Shown here piece by piece: positions 11,055-22,625 of a stretch of DNA of 64,000 nt; the first letter of the stretch is position 1; each line of letters starts with the position of its first letter. The position numbers and the translations under genes were made by a program. Source of the stretch: Henricia sp. BOLD:AAB3569 (lineage: Eukaryota > Echinodermata > Asteroidea > Spinulosida > Echinasteridae); contig JBBELK010000111.1 of NCBI GenBank assembly GCA_037783545.1, positions 496,001 to 560,000 of the forward strand. The letters run 5' to 3'. The notes under the pieces are model-generated. The model was not told the origin of the DNA and did not search any database. It was given only the letters and a program-made list of their open reading frames with translations.

Positions 11055-11797
11055 TTTTATATGAAGTGTCTGTTGTCATGTTATACGGGTGCACCCAAGT
11101 AAATAGCAGAGATCCGTGCGCCGAGCTCATGAATATTTTGTATGCCCTCAAATTCTTTTATATTAGAGAGAATTGCGAGCTGAACGAGTGTGGTCTTGTG
11201 TAGAATATGACTATCGCCGCGATGTGGGGTATTTTTTCTTCCAACTACAAACATTTTAGACACTGTAGCTCCTAAAAGTGGCCCTATTTTGCCCAGTAGC
11301 GTATGTGCCTTTGTTCCAAAATGGACGCTGGTCTGTTTAGCAATTTTCACTGTTGCAGGGATAGTTTTGTTTCAAGTGCAAATTAGGGAATAAAAGTGAC
11401 GGATTACCCTCATAAAATTGAACATAATTGAAAAGATGAGACTTCAATGAGTATTCTGGTTGTTGTCCTGAGAAGCTGAGAGAGTTGTGAGTATTTTTAA
11501 ATGATTTTTGAAAATGGGGCATTTAGCATTGGTTCATATGGGAGCACTATTTACCTGTGCACCCATACAGCTCCTTCAACCAAACAATTTCCTTTTGTTC
11601 AATTGCGCTCGCCATTTTAAAAATAACTAAACAACGTTGGTATGGTTGATTGTGTCTACTTTCACAAATACTTTTCTTTCTGTTAATAAACCCACTCAAT
11701 GTCAATCCTGATAGTGCAGAAAAGTAAATTCCATCTCTCTTGGTATAATTTTCAGACAGAGCTCCTGTTTGTAAGTACTCAATAGACAGTGGCTGCG
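11055..11797. other. No gene seen
   Basis: Between exon-like segments; frames here are short and featureless. Probably intron or decayed sequence of the minus-strand gene. Confidence 0.4.
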
Positions 11798-12034
11798 TTA
11801 GGAAGACTGCTGTGTTTCCTGTGACTGACTCGAGCTTTCATTGCTGTTTTCTTCAACTTCTTCCTCGGAGCAGCTTTCATTGCTGTTTTCTTCAACTTCT
11901 TCCTCGGAGCAGCTGTCTGCTCCACTTACTTCGATAAGTGTAGCAAGGCCAATATAATTCAGTAAGCTTTGTGCTGTCTGCTCCTCATTAAATGCATCGC
12001 CATTCCATGGCAACGATCTCCACGTTACTTTCAT
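11798..12034 (-). CDS. Possible acidic linker exon of the minus-strand gene
   Basis: A frame of 78 residues ends in two copies of a Ser/Glu-rich unit (SCSEEEVEENSNES). At DNA level this is a 39-bp direct repeat at about 11838-11915. Acidic linkers of this kind follow the N-terminal domain in many transposase-like proteins, but the assignment rests on position and orientation only. Confidence 0.3.
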   Translation of the reverse strand: MKVTWRSLPWNGDAFNEEQTAQSLLNYIGLATLIEVSGADSCSEEEVEENSNESCSEEEVEENSNESSSQSQETQQSS

Positions 12035-12140
12035 CCGCTACCTCCACGTTACTTTTCTCCACGTTACTTTCCTCCAACACCTGCATGTCATTTTCCTCCA
12101 CGTTACTTTTCTCTCCAACTGGTTCCTTTCTCTCCATCTG
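12020..12140. repeat. Imperfect minisatellite, unit about 15 bp
   Basis: Repeated CTCCACGTTACTTT and variants (CTCCAACACCTGC, CTCCATCTGG). It lies at the upstream edge of the acidic frame. Confidence 0.6.
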
Positions 12141-12404
12141 GTTGTGGTAGAGTCACCACTTTGCTCATTTTTGCCAAAGTTGATCCTACACCTTTCCCAC
12201 ATCCCTTACTTTTCCTTCTTATCCTTCTATTACCTAAGGTTTTCGCCTCCCCTTCTATTTCCTTCTTCTCAAAAGTGAGTTTACGCAGCTTCAATTTTAG
12301 CTCAGCACCTTGCTGCTAAAATGATGCAGCCTGTTTATCTTGACTTGAAACCACAGCCTTGTCTTTCCCCTTGATGGGAAATTCGATCTGAGTCCGTATA
12401 CTCT

Positions 12405-12984
12405 TTAGTTGCTCTTGTACCTCATCAAGGCGATCATCTCTTGCGTGTTCTGTACAGTAGATAATTGGTCCTGTTGGTTTCCCACTACCAAAGGCTTTGC
12501 TCCTCGTCTTGTTATTGTGCGCATATTCATATTCAGTTCTGTTGAGCCTCGGCTGATCGTCAGCTTTCCACCTACAAGTTTAAGTGTCAATTGACCTGCG
12601 CGCTGTTTAGAATGGTTCATCTGCGATGATACCGCACCTCCTGTTGAAGTAGACGCTACATCATCATTTGGTGCTACATAAGTTGATGCTACTCCAGGAG
12701 TTGATGCTATTGTAGATGAGTTGGCAGGAGTTGGTGTAATAAAATGTAGACAGATTTTGTCATTCTCTGGTGGGGTGTGTTCATCATCATCAATGTAATC
12801 GTCAAAGCCCCTGTCGTACACCGTAACTCGTTTCCTGTGAAGCGATTGAATCCCAGGAGAAAACTTTTGTGATTCCTCTTGAAATTCCTGTATCGTTTTA
12901 GCACGTACATGTTTCCTAATCATGTCCTTGCCATCCACCACAATGATGACCAAAATGCGCAGAGCATGCAGCCATACTGGTGCC
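12405..12984 (-). pseudogene. N-terminal exon of the minus-strand transposase-like gene
   Basis: A textbook acceptor (TTTTTTATTTCAACAG) precedes a frame starting APVWLHALRILVIIVVDGKD, then MIRKHVRAKTIQEF and VYDRGFDDYIDDDE. This resembles the small ubiquitin-like or PB1-like N-terminal domain of the uncharacterised proteins mentioned for 10132-10554. A Ser/Thr-rich linker follows and the frame stops at 12405. The acceptor implies an upstream exon that I cannot find. Boundary and strand are well supported; function is not. Confidence 0.5.
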
Positions 12985-14169
12985 CTGTTGAAATAAAAAA
13001 CAAGAAACAATTAGCATAGAGTGTATGATAATGCAACTACTTTTTTGGACAAGAAACCATTGATACACAGTTCATCACATAAAGTCAAGAATTTTAGAGA
13101 CACTGGAAATGAAAGTTGGCGTTCGACCCTTTAATATTTCACTGCTTCGTTTGTTTTGAAATAGATAATGGTACATGCCGTTGAAGGGAAATATATCAGT
13201 GTCAAATATATTTGACACTGAAACCAAATAAGATATTTATTGTGGTGCCCCCCCTCCCCCCGCCCCCTCCTAAATAATAGAAAAGCCTAAAGGCGAACTT
13301 CCACTCAGGGTTTCTAGACACATCTAGTTCTCTTGGGGATTTGACAAGGTTACAATTTCTCCATGTTAATTCTGTACAGTCTGTCACCAAGTGAACAGGT
13401 GTATTACCAGTTTGTCTGTAGTGACTTGCCAAAGTGGTAAACAATTATCATGAAATAATTGGGCTGCCACATGATTCCATATCAGTAAATTAATGTGGAT
13501 TGCTGCATTCCTTGTACAACCACTCATATTCCAACTAATACCCTGATAGCTGCAGCTCGAGTATAGCCTATACTGAGGGGAGTTGCTCGTTGTTGTAGTT
13601 GGGAGGGGACGGTACAGGGAAGGCTGCAGTGTGTGGGAGGCTGGCGTGGCTGGCAAGTGTGGCAGGCTGGCGTGGCTGGCAAGTGTGGCAGGCTGGTATG
13701 GCAGGTATATAGGTGTGGCAGGTAGGTGTGGCAGGTAGAAGTGGCGGGCAGGCTGGTGTGGCAGGTAGTGCAGATAAAATATAGACAAACATTAATTTAA
13801 AATTAAATATCAAGGAGAGTGTATTATGAATCAAGCAATATACAAATACTACGAAAACAAGCATTAGGCACCCAACGTTGTTCTTGTTACTGTAGCTCCC
13901 ATAGGGCAATCTAAATTCGAGTAAATTTTTCTTGGAATTTATAATAGTCTGAGCACTATAACTGAGCCATATATATTATTTGAACATTAAACATGATATA
14001 TGAAGCAAAAGTTTGACTATTTTTATTCAGAAAAGTTGCAAAATATTAATAAAAAGAAACGACGTCGGGTCATATGCTTTCATTCCATAGCTCTCATACA
14101 GAGAGCTACATGTGTGTACATGTATGATATCACCTCCATTGGAAAACATGACATTTGATTTTGGCACAC
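12985..14169. other. No gene seen; contains a GT-rich minisatellite
   Basis: 13627-13765 repeats GGCAGGCTGGCGTGGCT and GTGTGGCAG-like units; a C-run lies at 13244-13265. The open frames through the minisatellite are repeat artefacts. Confidence 0.5.
13627..13765. repeat. Minisatellite with GTGTGGCAGG-type units
   Basis: Successive variants of TGGCAAGTGTGGCAGGC, TGGCAGGTAGG and similar. No conserved spacing, so not a CRISPR array. Confidence 0.75.
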
Positions 14170-14178
14170 GTTCGCAGT

Positions 14179-14746
14179 CATCCTGAGATCTCAGGGAATT
14201 TCCACTCTGCGAAGCGACGTGACAATACCCTGAGGAAATACACGCACATCTGTGAAGCGAGCCGGCTGTTGTCTTGAGCCAACTCACGCCCGAGTAATTT
14301 TGATGTAATTTAATCAATTCGGTCATGTTATGCCGAAAAAAAAACAGTTTCTATACTTTCCAGAAATTGTATTAGGTTCCGTTCCTTATGACTGTCCCAT
14401 TCCTACCAAACTTTCAAACGACGAACCTTATTTACTCCGCAGTTGTTCACATTAATAACAGGGATGCATGCTGACGAATGTAATGGAACGGATTCCCCAG
14501 TATGCTTTAAATAGCAGCCAATCGCCGACGCCGACAACGGCCAGCATTACCGAGTACATGTATCACATGCATGCACGGTGTTTACAATCGCGCGCGTTAC
14601 ATTTGAATGCCTGCAATCGTGCTGCAATGCACTGCAGGCACAAGATTTCTGTCGCTAATCCCACCGCCAAATGGGGCCTTTTTCAACAGGGCCACTGTAC
14701 GCAGGAGTTAGGGAGTGCGTTAAAGGGGCACTGTTGCAAGAGGATG
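14179..14746 (+). mobile_element. CATCCT-ended element with 9-bp target duplication, copy 1 (568 bp)
   Basis: Begins CATCCTGAGATC and ends GCAAGAGGATG, flanked by perfect 9-bp direct repeats GTTCGCAGT (14170-14178 and 14747-14755). A reversed copy at 43646-44229 has the same ends and a different perfect 9-bp duplication. Nine-base duplications point to a Mutator-like superfamily. There is no coding potential. Confidence 0.85.
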
Positions 14747-14871
14747 GTTCGCAGTCAGCGTTGGACATGGAGTGCAAGCGCCGCATTGTGAACTTGGTGG
14801 GGAATGTTTTTGCGTGCGAAACTCCTAGGTGAGGCTATATGCTATATGCTTTCATTGCCCTCAGTTCAGTT

Positions 14872-15105
14872 GGTTGTTGTTGTTGTTAATTTATGGCATC
14901 TTCGGCAACTAAGGCCCTTTATGCCATTAAATATACGGGTTTATTATCAAATAGAAACGACGAAAAAGGAGTTGCAATTTTAGAAGTGGGAGGAAAACCC
15001 CCTGAGAAATCCCCAGGGAAAAAACCACGCGGTCAAGTAGGGACTGCAAACCCAATTCACATACACGCCCCGGATTCGAACCCGGGACGTCAGAGGTGAA
15101 AGGCT
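14872..15105 (-). mobile_element. tRNA-derived SINE with (AAC)n tail
   Basis: On the minus strand a T-arm with B box GGTTCGAATCC (15072-15082) is followed by a SINE-like body and a terminal (AAC)n run at 14873-14890. The A box is not clear, so the 5' end may be truncated. Confidence 0.6.
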
Positions 15106-15109
15106 TTTT

Positions 15110-15616
15110 ATGAAATGTTCTATTCGTCCGAATAAAACACACAAGCCAGGTCAAGTCCAGTCCAATGTCGATTCCGTTCATAACCAGTTTCTCAATTATT
15201 GTCGTTGCCAGTCCAGGTCAATATCCACTATCATCACCAGTCCAGGTCGAGCCAACATCAAGACCGCAGACACGGCTCCAATCGTGTTCCAAAATTGTAC
15301 CGGCATTCCCAGCGATATGTACGTACTGGTCACTCCATCATTGAGCAACGTTCCAAGACATCACACGGGATTCCGCGGGAAAAAACTCCTCCAAACTACA
15401 CTGAAACCTGCTAATAAGGCTATTATTTATCCCATTGACCCACTGGCTGTTGACGAGTCCACGTTCCTGCCAAGCAAGGTGCTGAATAAGCCAGCTGGTC
15501 CAAGCCCCACAAGCAATCGCAGCGAGCAGGAAGAACAAGCGCAACCACCAACTAGCACTCCTGCGGCATCTCCAAGCAACACAACTGACAGGTCAGATCA
15601 ACAGTTGGCGCTATAA
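15110..15616 (+). CDS. Open frame of unknown status (168 residues)
   Basis: An ATG-started frame rich in Ser, Pro, Thr and Gln in its last third, beginning right after the SINE. No domain, signal peptide or membrane segment is visible, and no relative elsewhere in the window. It may be chance or part of a decayed retroelement, since a retroelement fragment lies 40 bp downstream on the other strand. Confidence 0.15.
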   Translation: MKCSIRPNKTHKPGQVQSNVDSVHNQFLNYCRCQSRSISTIITSPGRANIKTADTAPIVFQNCTGIPSDMYVLVTPSLSNVPRHHTGFRGKKLLQTTLKPANKAIIYPIDPLAVDESTFLPSKVLNKPAGPSPTSNRSEQEEQAQPPTSTPAASPSNTTDRSDQQLAL

Positions 15617-15650
15617 TCCACGCCGAATGACGGATTAGGCGATCAGGTTT

Positions 15651-15960
15651 TCAAGAAGAGGGAATAAAGGCTAGGCGAAATAAAAAAGCAGACCAACAAG
15701 AAATGATGCTTGAGCAAGTGAAGGAGGATCCCTTTATGATGTAGGTTGCATTTTTGTGGCCAATTATGTGGGTGCTGGAGTTAATGTGGGTACAAAGTTG
15801 GCATCTTGGGCGGTTGCACGGGGTGGTTCCATTATTTGGGGAGGTTATGTTAGTATCTGACAAGATGGGTTTCGAGGTTGGGGGGCTGTCGGTAGGCAAC
15901 GATATGTTGTTGCTTGAAAATCTGTTTCAGGGTGTCGTCATTCTGGAGTATGAGTTCATT
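15651..15960 (-). pseudogene. Penelope/GIY-YIG-type reverse transcriptase fragment (C-terminal linker region)
   Basis: On the minus strand VAYRQPPNLETHLVR is followed, after a frame change, by GTTPCNRPRCQLCTHI and ATYIIKGSSFTCSS. The PCN-PRC-LC cysteine pattern with a following FTC is the linker between reverse transcriptase and GIY-YIG nuclease in Penelope-like elements, as I recall the family. Only about 100 residues remain and the GIY-YIG motif itself is missing. Confidence 0.55.
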
Positions 15961-16035
15961 CACAGAATATGTTAAGTAGGTCATCACGAGGTGACGAAAT
16001 GGGACAAGAAACATCGATTACTAGCCATGATCAAA

Positions 16036-16076
16036 GTTTATATCAAGAGCCTACATTGTAGGCTCTTGATATAAAC
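16036..16076. repeat. 41-bp near-perfect palindrome
   Basis: Two 20-base arms (GTTTATATCAAGAGCCTACA and its exact reverse complement) separated by a single T. No flanking direct repeat is visible. It could form a cruciform or be a minimal hairpin element. Confidence 0.85.
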
Positions 16077-18428
16077 CAAGGATTTGCATAAGTTCATCAT
16101 TATTCAAGTTTAAGATGCTGTATAAAAGCCGGATGCAGTGTACCCATGTAGAACCCAGCCAAGTTTTAGACATGTTTACGAGATGTACATGATAATATAC
16201 GATGCTCATGCATTGTGGAAATGCACTGGAGCGATATCTTAAGTGGCTAGGGAAAGAACACCCTAAAGAAGTTTGATGAAGGAGCCACGTGTGTTTCATC
16301 GTGGATAAACAAGCCAACTTTGCAGCATAAGGAATGCACAAATTGCTAAAGAGACAAGTCAACTTAAAGTTAGATATAAATCTTTGTGGACAAAAAAGTC
16401 CACAAATGAAAGTACGAATAAAAAATCCGCAATGACGCAAGCAAATTTGGGCGTCACGCGACGGATTGACAAAATACCAAAAAGGGGCGCGTATCGCGCG
16501 CGCCTACTTTCTCAGACGCGCACAGTAGTTTTCAGTCCTGTGCGCTGAATATAAGCTACATTTTACTGTGTACAAGTCTTACAAGTACTATCTCAGCGTT
16601 TCAAGGATAAAGATCCGACGTGTAAACTACGCAACAAGCACAAACAAGAGAAGCAAAGAATCCTGAATTGAAGATCTCGACCAGAGGTCAGAGTCACGGG
16701 TGGGGAGGACCAAATTCCCCAGCCATTATCCATTGCCCGGAATGCTGAAAGAGATTTTTCAAGATTCAGTACGCATACTACAAGCAGCATAAGATGCGAG
16801 AACATCACGTCCACCTAAGAGAATGTAAAGAGATACCGGTCGTGCCAGTTGGTGCGTTCACCACCAAAGAAACAGCCACGTCCACATGGCGAAAGTTCAC
16901 GCGATCGGGATCGCATGCCTCCCAGTGTCAAGTTCAAGGTCGTTCCTGTGGAAAGAGCGCGAGATGAGCGACGAGTGTTCTCTGGCGCATGCCATCGTGG
17001 GGTTAACGCAATATTTTGGAGAAAATGACTGTAGTCTCCCTCGCCGCAATTTCTTCAATTCCATCAAAATCGCCATCGCGAAATCGTCACTTCGATTCTC
17101 TCTCACTCTCCCCAAGTCAGGAAGAACTGCAGCTGGAAACGCCATCTTAAGATCATCCGGAGGCTAACAACATCGGGGTGGGAACCATTGAGCACCACGC
17201 TCTACTGGGATATATCATGCCGTCTATTTCCAAGCTTGGCAACATCGGCCACGTCAGAACCTGTCCCAAGGTCTGCAGCAGGAGCTGAGGTGGGGCAGCC
17301 GGGTTGATTCAGAGGAAAGCCGACGAACTACTGTACATCAGCTAAACGTGGAGTAATCTTTCGACAGGTCGTCAAGTCTGCCGAGTTTCCAGATTGAAGA
17401 GTTTACACGGTGCGCTTCTGTTTTTTAAATCAATGAATACCTCCTGCCTGGGAATGAATCGTTTGGGCGACCCGCTGGCAGGTTAGGTACGTTATAATGT
17501 CGTCGGGACAGCATTCAGGACTCGACTGTCTATGACAAATTTTCTCTCGATTTATAAGAGGCCTTATTACGCAAATTTTTGATTGATGTTTCCATTAAGT
17601 TTAAAGTTTAAATTATCCACTTTCATTAGTTCGTAATTTGACAACTTAATAACTTTGACTGTTTATCGGACGACCCTTACGAGAACAAGTTGGGCCGCTA
17701 TTTTCGGGAATTTCCAGCTTAAAGGCCCTGTAGATGATCTGTTTTTGAGCGATTATGCGAATAAAACTATTATAAATCATAAGAAAGACATCAACAAACT
17801 CATCCGAAGAAATTTCAGCTTTGTCAAATGTACCACGTTTAAAAAAAAAATGAAAATCCATGTGCATTTTCCTGGCCTTGGCGGGGCGTTTCAAATATTC
17901 GTTCTCAGTTGATCAGGTACTATATGTGGCTTGCGTCATGCACTCTGTGGCGCACATACTGCGTGTGCGCGCTATCCATAAAAATGCATCGCGTTGGAAC
18001 ACAAACTACACAGCGCCCATGCATTTTGGACCGCGTAGATGCGAACTAAAAATAAGTAAATCGTTTGCAAACGATCTAAATAATTTCATCTTTACGGATT
18101 ATTTTCTGGTAAAATTATATCATTTTGAGCAAAAACCTTTCATTGGGAAGTTGCTATTAATTCAATCTTTACTTTCAGAACTTTTCCCCTGTAAACTCGT
18201 CGATTACTTTTTGGGGTCATTGCAAATGATCCACTGGGCCTTTAATATTTTGGAACTTGGGCCTCAACTTAGTCTAACCGTCGTGAGTATAGTGCTGTAC
18301 TGAATGAGGCATGTAAAAGTGTATAATTTTTCGCAGTGCCCTCTTACCCTCTGTAAATATTGGCCTCTTACTTTTTATGTAAAAATTTCGTGTAAAAGGT
18401 TAACATGAAAGCAGTATTAGTTTAAAGG
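16077..18428. other. No gene or repeat family recognised
   Basis: Several open frames of 60-150 codons occur (for example 16886-17167 and 17860-18303, plus strand) but none shows a domain, and antisense frames of similar length overlap them. Confidence 0.45.
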
Positions 18429-18650
18429 TTTAGAATATGTTGCGGACCAAATTAGTGTATTTTAGTGTAAATTAGTGTATTAGTGTGTAAGTGTTGCAAA
18501 CAAGAAACTTTTTTGTATGTGTTGCAGACAAGGAAATGTTTCTTTAAAATGTGTTGCGGAAGGGTTAATGTTTCTTTTTTAAAGTGTTGCAGATGAAATT
18601 GTTTATTGAAATTGTTCGTAAGGTACTGCAGACTAAATTTTATTATTTGG
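18429..18650. repeat. Degenerate minisatellite, unit about 50 bp
   Basis: Repeated core TGTTGCAGACAAG and variants (TGTTGCGGACC, TGTTGCAAACAAG, TGTTGCGGAAGGG, TGTTGCAGATGAA) with T-rich spacers. Confidence 0.55.
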
Positions 18651-18947
18651 GATTTGTTATTAGGGCACTGGATGTGTGCTCTAAAGTTAAAGGATGAAAG
18701 CTGAGATTTTTTGCTTCCAAAGCATGCATGCATTTGTAGAGTACTGATTTTGTTTTATTACACGAAAACATTTAGTGAGAGACATTAGCATGTGAGAATC
18801 ATTTATTGCACCGTGATTTTACTGAATAGTATAGCAAATTTTTCTAGTGTAAGTGTCACCATAGATACAACACTGCAGAATAGTCATGGGCAGTGTAGGT
18901 TGGCTTCAAGGTACCAGATAATGTTGCTGAAGGCCTGTCCAATCTAA

Positions 18948-19915
18948 TGGCCCGGTCACACATAGACGACGCACGGCCCGCGCACTGAAAATTCAGCAAA
19001 AAATGGAAAATAGGATAAGTGCGTCGTTGTGCGCCCAACTTTTGTCAGTATTTGGGAGAGGCTAGCGAGCTGACACCGAATGCATAGCGTATTGCTGACG
19101 CGCTGCGCGTATACTGGGCGCATACAAAGCGCATACAGACCGTATACAGAGCGCACATGTCAAAAACCCCAACTAATGCATCACGTGTTGCTAGCGTGTG
19201 GGACGAATGGCCAGCGCATGCACCGCGCGCACAACACACAGCCCGTGAACGGCAGCGGTCACGTGACTGTGCCTATAAATAGCGTCGACGCTATTATCGG
19301 CTCGTAGATCGTATTTCATCTTTTGCGGTGGTTCTTCTAGACACGATCAGTAGGAACCTCTGTCATCACCCATGAGGGTCGGAGGAGAAGTGATGAGGAG
19401 GTGGTGCGGGACCCGCTTATTTACCCTATGACTACACGCTACGTACACGCTACGTACACGCCAGGTATACGCTAGGAACACGCAAGAAGAACGTTGGGTG
19501 CTTTAGAGACCCGTTCAGCACGCTCATATTCGCCGCATGTTCGCTGGGCATGCGTTTGAAGCACGCTAGGTGTGCACTAGGCGTTCGCTAGACCTCAGCC
19601 GCCGAACTTACAACGAATACACAGCGTGCGCTCCGCGTATGTCTGGCGTTGGTCTAGCACGCTCTGCGCGTGTCTGGCGTCCTTTTGACGTCTACATTCA
19701 TGCGTCGAGCTCCGAGCACATTTTTGTGCATGCACAAAAAATCCCGACGCACACAGCGAATGACGTCGAATGCATAACGTTGGTCCAACGCGCTCGACGA
19801 ACGACTAACGCATAATGACGCACACCTAGCGAACGACAACGCACTGGCCAAAATTCCAAATTGTCAATGCGCGGGCCGTGCGTCCCCCGTGCGTCGTCTA
19901 TGTGTGACCGGGCCA
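18948..19915. mobile_element. PIF/Harbinger-like MITE (968 bp) with long TIRs
   Basis: Ends TGGCCCGGTCACACATAGAC and its reverse complement, with TIRs of at least 36 bp, flanked by TAA on both sides (18945-18947, 19916-19918). A 3-bp TAA/TTA duplication and GC-rich termini fit the Harbinger type. The interior is CpG-rich and carries ACACGCTACGT repeats near 19430-19490; no transposase is seen. Confidence 0.75.
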
Positions 19916-20184
19916 TAAAGCTGTGGAACCGGACGCAGAGCGCGTACGCATTTTCGGAGGTCCGCTGCGCTGCCAAGATCAAGACCGTTACTGGGAAAAA
20001 AAGGTACACTGCACAAGAACAAAAAAGTGACCCCAGATTCCAAGGGCGGGAATTGCGCGTATTCACATGCACGTCAGGGACGTACATGAAGCCTTGCAAC
20101 AACGATTTATTGTTCACGCTACCCAATGTATAAGTACAAAAACCTGACAAAGAAAAGACACTGTTGAAATAACATGTATATTAA

Positions 20185-21177
20185 ATTATAGAGGAGAGGG
20201 CGCTGTTTATTGGAGGAACGCTCTGAAGTATGACAATAAACTTAGTTTTTCTGTTTAACATGGAGGTGTATGTGTCTACAACACCATCATACAACTTGTT
20301 TTTCAAGGCTTTTGCTTAAAACGTAAAGCAGTTCCGACCCTCTTCACCCGAGATTCTGAAACGCTCGATGTCACTTGGCTTGTTTATCAACAGGGTTTTG
20401 ACGTCATCCTGAGAAACATACAAAACGGTCTGTGCAGTATTGAATGGAGAATACACGAAGTGAATGTTTATCATGCCTATTTTGTCCTTGTAATTCAAAA
20501 TACAAACGTGAAAAACACTTCATGTAATAATATGACAACAATCTACTATTACCTGTTTTGTGAAAAAACGATAAAATTGTGGCTCACATTGAAGCTCTTT
20601 TGAAGTAAATACTGGTGCATTGCGATGCGACAGGTGGTTTTGTCACGGAACGAACGGCATTCACAGCGGTCTGTGTACGGTCCCCTGCGGGCGTAGTTTC
20701 CACGTGTTTGAACATCGCCCGTACAAGTTATAGAATGAGCGACTCATTTTTCTCTCTCTTGGTAATAGAAAAGAAAATCTTTCTGCTATTTTTTTTTTTC
20801 ATAGTGTCTGGTAAAACACACAACCACGCAGCTACTGGGCATATCTCTGGCTTTTTGGATCAACACAATTCTTCAAAAAACACCATCTAAAAGATACGGT
20901 TTTCCAAGTTTTTTACGTGTAAACGTATGGAGCAAACTATCGTGTTGACTTCTCTTTCTCAGGATTGCGTCACGGGGTCACGCGCATATCATGAATACCT
21001 AATGAGCGTTTCAGAAATCGCGAAAATCTCATTTTCGAAAAGCGCACTTTTGCTTGCAATTTATCCACTTAAAACCGACAATTAAAAAATAATAAAAATT
21101 CACGTCGGCAAGAGGGATGTTTGGACTATCGAAAAAAGCCCAAATGCTGGATTTTCGTCAAGGGGGGTTCTTCCTCT
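20185..21177 (-). mobile_element. TTAA-targeted non-autonomous element, copy 1 of the CCCCC family
   Basis: The right end reads GGGGGGTTCTTCCTCT before TTAA (21178-21181). The body matches 49911-50768 in inverted orientation, sharing GGTCGGAACTGCTTT and GTGTCTGGTAAAACA blocks. The left boundary at TTAA 20181-20184 is approximate because the terminal bases differ from copy 2. Confidence 0.65.
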
Positions 21178-21261
21178 TTAAATTAATTTTTCGAGAATGA
21201 ATCCTTTTTTTTCCATTGCTCGACTAAAATCTTTGTACCGATTATACATACAGCTTCTTGA

Positions 21262-21617
21262 TGGTACAAGCCATACTTGCAACCAGGAAATGTACGCCTC
21301 TATGTACATTCCCAGTCAAACCACCCACCAGCCGTAATCAAGCAGATTCCAGAGGGAGTCTATTAATACATATCTCATCATCCAAGGAGGCATTCGAGGA
21401 GGCTGCCTCGGTATACCAAAAGGCTCCACAGGATTAAAGTGGGTCTAAATACCAGTTATCCTACAAACCGAGTGAAAAGAAAAGAAAGAAGACCAGAAAA
21501 CCAAAAGTGACGTGGTATACCCACCATATAACCAAAATGTACGATCCAACATCGGAAGGAAATTCGTGCAGATGCTCGATAAGTGCTTCCAAAAGGAGCA
21601 TAAACTCCACAAGATAC
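21262..21617 (+). pseudogene. Reverse transcriptase C-terminal fragment of GIY-YIG/Penelope-type element
   Basis: Plus-strand frames read WYKPYLQPGNV and SNHPPAVIKQIPE, then after frame changes SDVVYPPYNQNVRSNIGRKF and CFQKEHKLHKI. This succession is a conserved region downstream of the reverse transcriptase in cnidarian and other invertebrate elements with GIY-YIG nucleases, as I recall it. The protein is cut exactly where the right arm begins: HKI is followed by HC and a stop encoded by the arm, and no continuation is found beyond the arm. Confidence 0.55.
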
Positions 21618-21619
21618 AC

Positions 21620-21910
21620 TGTTAATAGTATTTTAAACAACCTGTTTAAAATTTTAAACAACCGCGGTTTAACCAGGGCACATGAACGACCGTTGTTTAA
21701 AGTGTTAAACAACTGGGGTTGTTTAACAGTTTAAACAACGGTTGTTCAACAGTTTAAACAACGGTTGTTCAACTTAACTGTTTAAACAACAGTTGTTTAA
21801 CAGTTTAAACGACGGTTGTTTAAATATTTAAACATTGTTGTTTACTCAGCAGGGGTTGTTCAATTGAGGTTGTTTAAAATCTTAGTTGTTTAAAATGGGG
21901 TTGTTCAAAG
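21620..21910. repeat. Second TTTAAACAAC / GTTGTTTAAA palindromic array
   Basis: Mirror image of the array at 3410-3720, with the same alternation of direct and inverted motifs. Confidence 0.75.
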
Positions 21911-22414
21911 TCACTGAATAAATGTCTGCATGACAGAGAAATCTCCACCACCATAATATTTTATTTTTACATTTCTTCATCCAGCAAGTGTTAATTATAA
22001 CAATGTGATATTACATGTGCATGTCTAACCCAATTTTAGTGGCTTCATCATAGTTTTTAAATGTTATAAACCTTGGCACGAAACACATTATACATGTACC
22101 TCTGAATGTATGCAGAATGCAGTACAGTGTATTTACAACCCCCTAGACACAGTGGTATAAACCAATAATAAAGGTGTGATGGAGCGACATTCCCCAAAAA
22201 AACATTGTGCCCAATGCATCCCCATCCCAAAAATATATACTCATTACTCAAAGTGTTGACAACATTTCTTTCAAGATAATAATAGTCCGTGCATTTTGGG
22301 TGTGGCACCTGAATTGATAATTTTCTAGAAAAATTAAAGTTATACGCCTTCAAATTAGACAAATGAAAAAAGACCAATGTTTAGTTATCGAACACAAATT
22401 ATTACTGTGAGGCG

Positions 22415-22625
22415 TAGACTTGCCCAAGTCTGACCTCCCGTGCTCAGTCGGCAATGTGCAGCAAACTGTGCCCCTCCGGACCAGTGACCTGTTCGATATG
22501 TTTTCCTCTGTTTTAGAAAGTATTCCGAGACAGAAGAAAATATTTGACAGGCCACCAGTCCAGAAGGAGCACTACACGCACCGCACCACAGACCAAACAC
22601 GCGACGTCAGACCTGGGCAAGTCTA
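22415..22625. mobile_element. Palindromic MITE nested in the right arm
   Basis: Starts TAGACTTGCCCAAGTCTGAC and ends GTCAGACCTGGGCAAGTCTA; same insertion as at 2745-2955. Confidence 0.75.
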
